A stretch of DNA of 64,000 nt from Ignelater luminosus (lineage: Eukaryota > Arthropoda > Insecta > Coleoptera > Elateridae): positions 247,032-311,031 of the forward strand of contig VTPC01090704.1 of NCBI GenBank assembly GCA_011009095.1, written 5' to 3'. This document shows, piece after piece, positions 47,926 to 57,545 of the stretch (position 1 is its first letter; every line of letters starts with the position of its first letter). The position numbers and the translations under genes were made by a program. The notes beneath the pieces were generated by a model. It saw only the letters and a program-made list of their open reading frames with translations. It was not told the DNA's origin and made no database searches.

Positions 47926-48125
47926 GCGAAGGACGACGGGGAACAGCCCTCTAGATGAGCTCCATTACGCGTCCCCAGGCTACTGCGATTAGCGGACAAA
48001 TCACGCGGCCCCGGGGGGGCGAAGACTTATGTGCTTGTCCTGAACAATCAATGCCCAGACACTTGCGTCCAAGTTGTTTTGGGCTGTTTTTACGCCAGCG
48101 GATCGACTTTGAAGGATTTATTTGT
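47925..48125. other. GC-rich island with CpG
   Basis: A sharp island containing ACGCGTCCCCAGGCTACTGC, a GCGATTAGCGG homeodomain-like site, CACGCGGCCCCGGGGGGGCG and GCCAGCGGATCGACTTTG. Short frames over it are unsupported. It is a candidate conserved non-coding or promoter element by composition only. Confidence 0.4.
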
Positions 48126-48129
48126 TTGT

Positions 48130-49237
48130 TCTTTTAGACTGCACATTGTTTTGTTTATTCAGCAATTTCATTTTGTTCGTTCTATCTCCTATAGACTTAT
48201 CGGTGTAATGGCGGCGAAACTGACAATTTAATCATTCAAATACTCTCATCAATTTTTAAAATTTAATTTTTTTGGTTTTCCATCTTCAGTTTAATAATGA
48301 AAGAAAATATGATATTAAGTGTAAAATAGGATACGCCTAAAAAGAAATTAACAAACCAGTAGTCTATAATTTAATTTAAAAAATGAGGTATGAAAACCTA
48401 ATTTAAAATAAATAATTAAAGAACTTCCTTGATAGAAGAAAAAAAACTAGAAAAAACTTGAATTAAGTACTTTTCATTCAGAGAATTCGTGGCTGATGTA
48501 TATCAGGTAAGGAAATCATTTACCTGCAAATGATAAAGTAAAGCATGCAATTAAATAGGAGTAATTTTTGTTTTAAAATAGGTAGGTACGGTAGGTGTTT
48601 CAAGAACAGAATTTTCATTAATTAAAAAAGTTTGTTCGCTAATGACATAATAACGAGAAAAAAAACTAAGAAACTTGAGGTCTTGTTTAAGATCGACGGT
48701 TTGCTATTATTAAATACTACTATAACCCCTTAGTGCCTGCCTCAAAATACAAGGATAGATTTGATAGCATGTGGTCTGCCTACATAACTACCCTCTACGT
48801 TAGATTTAGTCATTACTCACATCACTACTTTAGGTGGTCCATAATATCCGTACAAAATTTATTTTGAAATTCTTTAAAATTATTGTTTAGGAATAAAGTA
48901 CGTAAACGTGAATAGTTATAATTTGCACAATTTTGTGTCTTTTGTATTAAGTAAAATAAAAAATAATATGTCAGACACAGAAAATTGAATTAGCATATAG
49001 TAAGAATTGGAAGAAAAACAAATTCAAAAAGAATTAGAGAAAGTCGTGTTTTGACGGTAATTTGTAATTAACAAGAGACCAGTATAACCACTTAAGGTTC
49101 ACTTTTTTTAGAGTTGACTGTGCAAAAAAAATTTTTTTAGTATTTTTAGAATCTTTATTGAAAACTATGCAAGTCTTCCAAAGCGAGTTTACAAAAAACA
49201 CGCCCCCAAAAAACAGTTTTTCTATTTTGCCGAATGT
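48130..49237. other. AT-rich stretch without recognisable gene
   Basis: Nothing recognisable is seen; homopolymer A/T runs dominate. Confidence 0.5.
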
Positions 49238-49243
49238 TTAATC

Positions 49244-49257
49244 ACGAGTATACTCGT
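49244..49257. repeat. palindrome ACGAGTATACTCGT, left end of piggyBac-like element
   Basis: A perfect 14-base palindrome three bases inside the left TTAA. Its core recurs at 50794-50807 and 50913-50924. Confidence 0.7.
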
Positions 49258-49324
49258 ATACGGCAAAAATAACTGAGGACGTATATTGCTTTCAAATGAA
49301 TAATAGAAAATGTGTTTTAGATGC

Positions 49325-50656
49325 TTAGAACAGTATGATAAATTCAAAAACATGAAGTAACGCACAGTCCAGGCAGTAGTAGATTGATCTCTCGGATTTT
49401 TTTCCCGGATGTATCACATATACTCTGCTGTAAATGACACATTGCCTTGTCGGACTGGCCTTCTTCTCCGTTGCTGGTATGTATTTTGTTTCTGAAGAAT
49501 GCCGTCCGCTGAGTCTAAAATATGGAAGGACACTTGAACGACATTCAATTTTAGACGAAAACTCGGCTTTATAATACTTTTCCATGGTGAGACGAATAAT
49601 TTCCATTTTGTAATCCAGGGGCCTTTTTAATCTGCCAACCACTATCCCCCTTTTTAACTTTTTTTTCTTTAATTGCTTAGGAAACCTTTCCTCGATAATC
49701 TCAGAGTGCCCTACACATCAGTTTTTTGTCTTAGAAGTATATATATCTGCCAGTTCCAAAGAATTATAAAAATTGTAGGACAGTGGCCTTTATTTAGAAG
49801 AGGTTCTGCCAAAGTTAGTTATATATTTCAGAACATCCAGGAAGATTTTTGTAATCAGGGTATAAGACAGTTTTTTTGCCACAAAATTCCATACTTAACC
49901 ACTGTAAATCACATAGTAAATACGTTTTGGTTTCGAAGCGTGCTCGTTTCAGTGAAATTTACTATATCCATCCTAGACGTCCTTTATATAGTAAAAGACT
50001 CTCATCGATGGTTATGAATTTCTGAGGAGTAACTGCTTCACGAGATTTAGCGACTAGATTTTCATAGATTTGCCTTATCTTATTTAGTTTCGGATTTACA
50101 TGCCTCTGTGCATTGTACTTTTTCTTTATGGAAAAATGTAGGTTTCTTTTCATTTGTTCAAATCTTTGACACGACATAGTCTGCGGAAAAAACAGTGTTT
50201 CAAAAATAGGACTTTTCGACCAATAAAAACGTATACTAGGTTTTTTTACAAAGTTCTGTGTAAGTAATAGTGTCAAAAATACTCTAATTTCTTCGTTTGT
50301 TACTGGTTTCCAGATATTCTTTGAAGAACCAACATTTTGATTTGCATATATATGTGTTAGTCTCCGTTGTTATAAAGTTTATAAGATAATCGTCAACAGA
50401 ATGTTCAAAAAATTGCAGTAGATCTTTAGACTCTTTTACTTGCAAATTTATATTTGGTTTTTCAGTAAGAGCGAATGCTGGAGGTGGAGGAGAAACTGGT
50501 AGTAAATCAAACCAATCTGTTGTTAAAGATATATTAATCGCCGCAGTTGAACTTGTATCACTTAAGTCTCCAGTTTATTTCACTTTTTTCTAGGTCGTCT
50601 TCTAAGGCTGATCCTTCAGAGAACTCAAACTCGTCACTTTTACCCTTTTTAGGCAT
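49325..50656 (-). pseudogene. piggyBac-like transposase pseudogene
   Basis: The frame starts at 50656 with MPKKGKSDEFEFSEGSALED, an acidic N-terminus usual in piggyBac proteins. After a frame change comes DLLQFFEHSVDDYLINFI and ETNTY, then a slip at a TA repeat near 50360. The frame 49962-50276 carries FYWSKSPIFETLFFPQTMS, CQRFEQMKRNLHFS and KFITIDESLLLYKGRLGW, which includes the first catalytic aspartate (IDES). Then come LKRARFETKTYLLC, a badly decayed middle, and KTDVYGTLRLS-like and KGFPK-like traces. The C-terminal cysteine-rich ribbon survives as IPATEKKASPTRQCVIYSR and SIYYCLDC, although one cysteine of the first pair reads Y. Many stops and frameshifts show a long-dead copy. The family call is firm. 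Confidence 0.88.
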
Positions 50657-50793
50657 TTGTAGAACTTAAAACACGCACGAATTTTAGTTAGGTACTAATC
50701 CAACACAACAGAACAAATCAAACATAACCTAAGAATATGTTAACCCGCACGGCTAATTTCATCTACCAAAAAATAGGTAAACTAAATATGTTT

Positions 50794-50807
50794 CCGAGTT
50801 AACTCGG
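50794..50807. repeat. palindrome CCGAGTTAACTCGG, internal copy
   Basis: A perfect 14-base palindrome with TTAA at its centre, about 130 bases inside the right border of the piggyBac-like element. Confidence 0.7.
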
Positions 50808-50912
50808 GCAAGTGCAAGCGTGTAAACCCTGTAAACGAATGTATACGGATTAGTACAAAACTTAACAAAATTTACTAACTCGTATTGACGGAAAAGTGAC
50901 AAACGTAAAAAA

Positions 50913-50924
50913 CGAGTTTACTCG
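50913..50924. repeat. near-palindrome CGAGTTTACTCG, right end
   Basis: Third copy of the motif, about a dozen bases inside the right TTAA (50936-50939); one central position departs from symmetry. Confidence 0.65.
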
Positions 50925-50941
50925 GGTATAAAGGTTTAAGT

Positions 50942-52315
50942 GAATAATCTTGGTCTTATCCATTTTTGTCTCAAAGAAAAAAAAACTAGATTGTTACTGA
51001 CCCTTAATTTTGTTTGCAGTTAAAATTAGAAAATATAAATTTTGATCATCCATGCCTAAGTTATTTACAAGACCAAGACCGAAGCGGAACAAAACTGGTG
51101 GCACCAAACCCAATATTATTCTCGGTCTTTTTTAGAACGAATATCTTGGTTTAGTAATTTCGTTAAGTACAAGAAAAAGCTCGAATTTACTTAATTAACG
51201 TTAATTATTAATAGTAAGAAATCTCTAGCTTGTTTCTTATATTTTTCGAGTTCAACTGCACTGTTTAATGTTCAGCCTATTTTGTTTCTTTGACATTAGA
51301 AACCTCAATAAGACAACAAATGCAAAAACCGTGCAAAACAGATTGCTCACTGCTGACATAAAATTAAATACATGCCGCTTACAAAATAGTGAGCCCATTT
51401 CAGTTAATCAGAGAATCTTTACTCAGTTTTTGATAACAATGCCCATTATGTCAGATCCTTAAAAAAGATTGAAACTGGCTACCATAATGACAATTTTTTA
51501 TCCATGGATTGCTATTTTGCTGTTGCCTGCTCTGGCCATCTCTAATTTTGGCGATATTAGAATTTTTGTTAAAATGTAATCTTTGCATACTAAGTGTTGG
51601 GATTGTAAATGATACAAAGTTTATCGTACCAACACACATCTGTTTTTCTAAGGGAATTAACAGAAATTGGAAGAAATAGATCCCCCCCCCCCCAAATGAA
51701 ATATGCACAAAACTTAACCAGTTTTAACACTGAATGTAGATGATAAGAATGGAAAAACTTCTTTTAGACAAAGCATACAGTAATCTAAAATCAAACTTTT
51801 TTAGATCCCAGTAATTGTTGGAATCATCTCGCTCTTAATGTTTTGTTAATACAATCTTATACTTACTGTTATTATATATTAGATTATAACTATAAGAGTA
51901 GCTCAGAAAGGAAGCAAGCCTCTATGACACTTTTAATCTCTCCTCTACTGTATGCTCACACACATAAAAGGTTTTACTTCTAGGTTTTCTAGGAGTTTTC
52001 TAGGTTCTAGGTTTTCAGTCAGGGCCAAGATTACTAATGTCGAAATATTTACATTAATCCCGGCTTTAGGAGCTGAGTTCAAGATTAACCATTTCGACAG
52101 GTGAAAATTATAACAAGACCACGATAAAGACTTTACAGTGGAAAACCTTTGAAAAAGTGTGAAACGTATCTCGGGATTTAAAATACTTTTATCAAATAAG
52201 GTTACAAGCCAGAAAATGTTTTTGTATTTTATAGAGTATTCTGATAGAATATCATAAAACTTTATAAACTGATAAATTGTTACAAATTCTAAAACTTCTT
52301 ATGGGTATAATATAA
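50942..52315. other. non-coding stretch; C12 homopolymer at 51682-51693
   Basis: No recognisable gene is seen. A run of twelve C at 51682-51693 stands out in AT-rich DNA. A CAAGACCAAGACCGAAGCGG string near 51070 resembles one near 6810-6845 and may mark another low-copy repeat. Confidence 0.5.
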
Positions 52316-52318
52316 TTG

Positions 52319-53440
52319 TCACTTCTTTTTCCGTGCAAGCTCTCCACGGAGGTCACAGCAGCTTTCATATTTTGTACAGTCCTCATGGAGACATCTACCA
52401 CAGCTAACGTACTGGATCCGGTCTTCAACGGCACTGTAATCCCCACCACAACCTTGATAGACATTCTCATCATCAGACATAACTACATCATCGTCGTCAT
52501 CCAACTTTAAGTTCTCATTATCAGATGAAGATTCTTGCCACCACCTTCTTAAATTCCTTCTTGGAAGTCACATTTCTTTTAAATTTTTACGTATTTTTTT
52601 GCTTGGCACTTTCTTTAAGTAAATTAATACTGTTTTCTAAATTTAACATTGCAGTTAGGTTTTGGTGTTTGTTTTGTAGAGATTGCACGCTTGGTGTAAT
52701 AATAGGCACAGGAGAAATCTGATCAAGCAACTTCCCGAGGGTGTTATCTTTATCACTACGTTTTTTTTCTTCACTTTCAGTAGGAATAGTTTGTTTTGGA
52801 ATTTTATGTCCTTGATGTGTCAGATACAAGAGAATCTCTCTCTTCATTTAATGGAGTGGTAGCTTAACAGTTTTCATTTTTATCAGAAGCAGTTCTTCAT
52901 AAATTGTTCATAATTTTTTCTACTGGAATTCATTTTTGTGTAATTGTTACACGATTTATAATACACAGTATACAATTCCCGATATTTTGGACAGACTCAG
53001 AATATGGTGGAATTCGAATTTCTAATTTTGCCTTTCATATTGAACGTATGAGATAAAAATGTTCCCTTGGCATTGCAGCAGTCTATTATTCCTTTTCTGT
53101 GGAGATGATATTTGCTACCAGTTTAGATTTTGCAGCTGCTATTACACTGCATGGTTGATGTTTAGTTACACACCAGTTTCGTCTACGTTGTAGACTTGTG
53201 GTTTGGCTAAACTATTGTGAGTAATTAGAATTTCCCTAAGCAGCTAGAAATATTGGTTTATGTAGGCTCTTACTAACTTCTTCGTGACAGGGAAATAAAT
53301 AGATTCTACTTTCCTAATACTTACGGTTGCGAGGAAGGATAACTACTTACGGCCAGCCATTTCTAATTTCTTGTTAAAATTGTATTTAAAGCCTGACTGC
53401 ACTAGCAGTTATACGCCACCTTCCGAACTTTCTTCTTTGT
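52319..53440 (-). pseudogene. pogo/Tigger-like (DDE_1) transposase remains
   Basis: Minus-strand fragments follow family order. Near 53390-53340 is FNKKLEMAGRK with a stop in place of W (TGG to TAG), then LSFLA; AGRKW is a hallmark of Tigger/jerky proteins. At 53172-53186 is VDETG, carrying the first catalytic aspartate of the pogo DDE domain, preceded by KPQVYN. Then come VIAAAKSK- and STEK-like traces. The centre, with the remaining catalytic residues, is lost or unreadable. The frame 52587-52847 gives a hydrophilic hinge (TESEEKKRSDKDNTLGKLLD, QISPVPIITPS). The tail 52319-52504 has an acidic run and cysteine-rich VSCGRCLHEDCTKYESCCDL, like the C-terminal zinc-ribbon/PHD-like ending of insect pogo-like transposases. 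Terminal repeats were not found. It is thoroughly inactivated. Confidence 0.78.
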
Positions 53441-53444
53441 CGGT

Positions 53445-54830
53445 GCAAATCCTGATTTTCTCAATCTCTTGATGTACACAACTAACCTTTTTCTTTATTT
53501 CGCACGCCTAATGCTGAATCTATACAATTACTTATTGTACATCAATGATTATTAATATGTAATTAAACTGTGATTGGGATCTTTTGGGAGGTTTGTGGTG
53601 TGGACATTGGTTTTTGGATATTAGTTACTTTTTTGAATTTTGTTTCCCATCTGGCATACCTCAGCTGGTCCTGCTGTTGTTGGAAGACCATACACCAACA
53701 AGTTAATTCTTTGTAAAACAAATATTCTCAACAGAACAATGGAAGACTTTAGATATCTGATACAAAACCTAAATATGTTACACTTCTTTCAACCCAAATA
53801 CTGTATCAAATGCTCTCAAACACAGCATATGCAAAGACTTTTGAATTTTGACAGAGTAATAATAATAAATGATAAAGTATACTATCATCCAGGAATTTCT
53901 AAATCTAAATTTAACTTTAACCATACATAACTTATAATAAATAAGGATTCCGCATTGACTTATGTAAATAGCAAATCAACACGAGAGCTAATTAAAAACC
54001 TCAATATTTACTAACTAGGATATTTCCTATTTTTATTCTGTGCGTTTGGAATAAAGCGTATAAAAAATGCGTGGTAATTTCCGAGAACAAACGGTACCTA
54101 TACACCTATTTTATTTCCTAATCTTAGGTTATGTGGGCTTATTCAATCTTTTAATGGTTGAATATTAGATATGCATTTACTACACTAATACGCTAGTAAA
54201 ATCTTTTTTTTTTATTATTAATACCCTATTATCTTAGTAACATAGAAGATACGGATTATTATATATACTTACAACTACCTTAACAACATAATAGGAGCCG
54301 CATTAATAGGTAATTGTAATATTAATTGACCATTTAAAACTCCCACCGTACTAAAAATACATGTTATTAATGTATGTGTAATACTAATTGTCATTGTTAA
54401 CGTAGATTTTCAACTCAATCGACTACCGCTTTTGATTAACTTACACTGAACTTGAGGGTGGTCCAAACAGGTTAAATAATTATATTTTAACTGCTTGTTC
54501 AATTTTCGACTTTTATTTTTGTAAGGGCACTAAAGTTTATTTTTATATCCAGGTAGCAACAATCAAAAATATTTAAGGCGGTTTGAATTATTAGAATATA
54601 AGGTTTAGTAGGTAAATGGTATTGTTTTTCGCCTTTTCAGTTTTTTATATCAATGTAAGCTGCAATTGCAAAATAAAGTAATGAAATCTATATATGACGG
54701 TTATAATGATTTTATAGTAACTCCAAAAATAATGATATTTGCATGCAGGCAGGTCTAACAATGTTACCTTACAAGGTGATAGAAAATTGGAAAATATTCT
54801 GTAGTTGCACAGATGTTAAACGTGATTCCA
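53445..54830. other. non-coding stretch without recognisable gene
   Basis: Part of 53440-53560 may hold the decayed N-terminus of the pogo-like gene, but nothing can be read with confidence. A 96-codon plus frame at 53640-53930 matches nothing known. The remainder is AT-rich. Confidence 0.45.
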
Positions 54831-54835
54831 TACTA

Positions 54836-55575
54836 CGAGGTGTGTGAGAAAAGTAATGAGACTGGCAACACTGCGGGAGATCTGGCAACGTTGTGTCTAC
54901 CGGCTTGTGCTAAACCGGTTTGTTTTGTGTTAAACTTGGTGAATCCGCGAGTGTGACTTTTGAAAAGTTGAAACAGGTCTATGGGGAACAGTGCTTATCA
55001 AGAGCACAAGTTTTCCGCTGGCACAAATCATTTTTGGACGGCCGAGAACACGTTGAAGATGAACCTCGCTCAGGGAGACCTTCAACTTCAAAAACTGACG
55101 AAAACGTTGAACGTGTGAGGGCTCTTGTGAGATCAGACCGTCGTTTAACAATAAGGATGATGAGTGAACAGTTAAATTTAAACACTTTCACCGTGCATCA
55201 AATTTTGACAGACATCATGACAATGCTCCGTGTCACACAGCAATTTCCATCAGTGAATTTTTGACCTCAAAACGCATTACTGTTGTTCCTCATCCCCTCT
55301 ATTCACCTGATTTGAGTCCTTGTGACTTTTTCCTTTTCCCGAAATTCAAACATGTCCTAAAAGGACGTCATTTTGGAACTCTGGAGAACATTCAAAAGAC
55401 TGTGACCGACCAGTTAAAAGCCATACCAGTTGAAGACTTCCAGCGCTGCTACCAAGAGTGGGAACAACGACTCAGCCGGTGTATAGCTGCCCAAGGGAGA
55501 TAACTTTGTTGTTTGAAAAAAATAAAAACTTTGGTTAGTATGAAATCAGTCTCATTACTTTTCTCACATACCTTG
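54836..55575 (+). mobile_element. internally deleted mariner element, 740 bp
   Basis: The 29-bp terminal inverted repeats start CGAGGTGTGTGAGAAAAGTA (left) and CAAGGTATGTGAGAAAAGTA (right, read inward from 55575) and differ at two positions. TA flanks both ends (54834-54835 and 55576-55577). The length is 740 bp against about 1.3 kb for complete relatives. The transposase reading passes directly from the DNA-binding region to the second catalytic block, so roughly 550 bp of middle are missing. Confidence 0.93.
54920..55503 (+). pseudogene. mariner transposase pseudogene, middle deleted
   Basis: The N-terminal part reads FCVKLGESASVTFEKLKQVY, then the helix-turn-helix block CLSRAQVFRWHKSFLDGRE and RSGRPSTSKTDENVERVRAL. 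The region ends at NTFTVHQILTD near 55212. The next readable residues, in another frame, are HHDNAPCHTAIS with the second catalytic aspartate. SPDLSPCDFFLFP then brings the third, and the protein ends RLSRCIAAQGR at 55503. The whole segment with the first catalytic aspartate is absent. A normal ATG upstream was not found; the start region is mutated, and the coordinate given is only the open frame. It cannot encode an enzyme, but the repeats could still be mobilised in trans. Confidence 0.9.
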
Positions 55576-55579
55576 TATA

Positions 55580-56300
55580 TCATTCCAAAAGGATCGCTTT
55601 GTTACATATGGTTTTCTGCATGTCTTAAGCTGCTCGTTATTGTACAATAATACAGTTCAGGCCTCTTATATAGATAATATTTAAGTCTTGATAAAATAGA
55701 TGAAAGTAACACGTTCTATGTATGCATGTACCTTGTACCTATATACCTAATTGTTGCTGTCTGTGGCAATGTCACCATCCCAATAGTATGCAAAAACCTT
55801 TATCTTGGTTGTGTTGCTTTGTACATAAAATTTCCCAACCATCTTTAGTAGTAGTAGATCAGCAATACTTAGTCCTCTCCTCTGTGCTACCAGTTTACTG
55901 AAAACAATTACACGTTCAAACGATGTCGTTATGTTACCTTCACTTGCTGATTTCTTGATTAACTGTTCAGAGTCTTTTCAAATATTTGTTTTGAATTAGC
56001 AGCTAAAGTTTGATATTTGCATTACAGCCAGTTAAAAACAGGCAGTCAAATAATAAATGAAATAAAATATTGCGGACGGCACAAATTTTCTTTTGGTCTA
56101 TTTACCTTTGTAAATTTTGGTTTCATTCATTCAAAAATTCTTTTACACCAAAGCTGATGCAACATAATCTACCAATCTAGATTCATGTGTTCCAGTCACT
56201 AGTAGTCTAACGCTATTGATTCTATTTACATTTTTAAAGCATCGTTTAAATGTCGATTTGAAAAAACCGTGTTGGTACCCAAATGGCACCCATTTAGTTT
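55580..56300. other. non-coding stretch without recognisable gene
   Basis: No gene, terminal repeat or tandem structure is recognised. Confidence 0.45.
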
Positions 56301-56301
56301 G

Positions 56302-56609
56302 TTGCATCAAAAATGTTATAGGTCGGGAAATGGCTAAGATTGCCTTTCATGAAACTGGCGCTGCTCCCAGCTGTCTTAACTGATTTCAATGAAACTTTTA
56401 TGAATGTTTCTACATCGAACAATATTAAACGCATGTATGGGGTTTTTCATTATACGCCAAAGGAAGGCCAGAATAAAATCCACAATAAAAAGCGGAACAG
56501 GCTTAGCAGAGTGGAAAGTTTCACTGAAATCGTTCAAGACAGTTGTGAGCAGCGCCAGTTTTGCGAAAGCCAATTTTAGCGACTTTCCGACTTATAACAT
56601 TTTTTGCAA
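56302..56609. mobile_element. foldback element with about 95-bp arms
   Basis: The left arm 56302-56398 and the right arm 56515-56609 are inverted copies. Both, read inward, include AAAATGTTATA, GTCGG, GCTAA, AAACTGGCGCTGCTC, CTGTCTT, GATTTCA and TGAAACTTT. Agreement is roughly four fifths over the arm. About 115 bases lie between. The open frames across it are produced by the inverted repeat and are not genes. A target duplication was not identified. GGCCCGAAGGGCC lies directly outside the right arm and may be the true end. Confidence 0.75.
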
Positions 56610-56926
56610 GGCCCGAAGGGCCCATTTAGACAAACAGCAAAATACGTGTCGACTTATTTTTGATGTAGAATTGCCAGTGAAAATTTCATCGAGATCGGTG
56701 ACAGACTCACTTTGCCCTCACCTTGTGAAGTCTCTGATAAGACGTAAGAATAGTGATGGAACATTGCATTACACTGGTTTGGTTAACCTGCAAGTTTATA
56801 TTATATTAATATAATATTAAGATTTTGATTTTCATGACAGAATAATAGAAACATAAGATTAGAAAATCAAAGAGGATGATTTAACAAATGTTGTTCCCTC
56901 CAGATTTCTAGAGCTTATAGTAAACA

Positions 56927-57537
56927 TAGAGATTGCAATCCCGGGATCCCGCCGAAAAAGACGGATTTTGAAATTCCGAAATTGGCAGTGACATAAACCA
57001 GGGATTTAGAGATTCTTCAAGAAATAGTTTTTCTTCTCCACTGCATTTAGAAAAAAATGTTCATTTAGAATTTGTGAGCTGAGCTTGGTGTTTTCGTCGC
57101 TTTCTGATAAAGAAAAATAAAAAAAAGAAAATAGCATGTCAACGGAGGCCTTAATAAAAATTTACTTGTAAATTTAATTTTCTCTGATTAAATGCAGTGC
57201 AGATACAGGGGCCTGTTTCTCCAAAGAATACATACACTGCACTATATCTGTAGATAAAATGCAAAAGCAAAGTGAAAATGAGAATTTTTATTAATTACGA
57301 TTTCATACAGTTATTGAAACTTTCAATAATGTAATATCAAAAGTTCAAAATTAAAGATTTTGAAGAACTAAAAACTTTTATAAAGACTACATTGTCTGAA
57401 GAATCGATAACAATAACTTCTTTTTGTATCACATACCTTTTTGGACACGTTTCAGACAATCCCGGATTCCCGGGGTTGTAAATTAATCAATCTCGAAATT
57501 CCCGTATTGAAAAAGTCATTTGAGATTGCAGTTCCTA
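56927..57537. mobile_element. non-autonomous hAT-like element
   Basis: The ends are inverted: TAGAGATTGCAATCCCGGGA at the left and, read inward from the right, TAGGAACTGCAATCTCAAAT. Subterminal CCCGGGATCCCG (left) and CCCGGATTCCCGGGG (right, about 57460) strings are typical of hAT elements with CCCGGG-rich ends. An 8-bp target duplication is plausible: AGTAAACA (56919-56926) and ATCAAACA (57538-57545) agree at six of eight positions. The 611-bp interior has no transposase. Superfamily assignment is by ends and duplication size only. Confidence 0.6.
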
Positions 57538-57545
57538 ATCAAACA

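Larger units (their letters stand above)
49238..50939 (-). mobile_element. decayed piggyBac-like element (borders inferred)
   Basis: A piggyBac-like transposase pseudogene (49325-50656) is flanked by TTAA at 49238-49241 and 50936-50939, the target site of this superfamily. Just inside each TTAA lies a copy of a CGAGT-ACTCG palindrome, with a third copy at 50794-50807. The outermost bases of the two ends do not align cleanly, so the exact termini are tentative and the right end may have extra bases (ACCTTTATAC). Confidence 0.6.

Noticed and set aside
56340-56814. Open frames of 65-136 codons on both strands.
   Set aside because: They arise from the inverted repeat of the foldback element and mirror one another; not genes.
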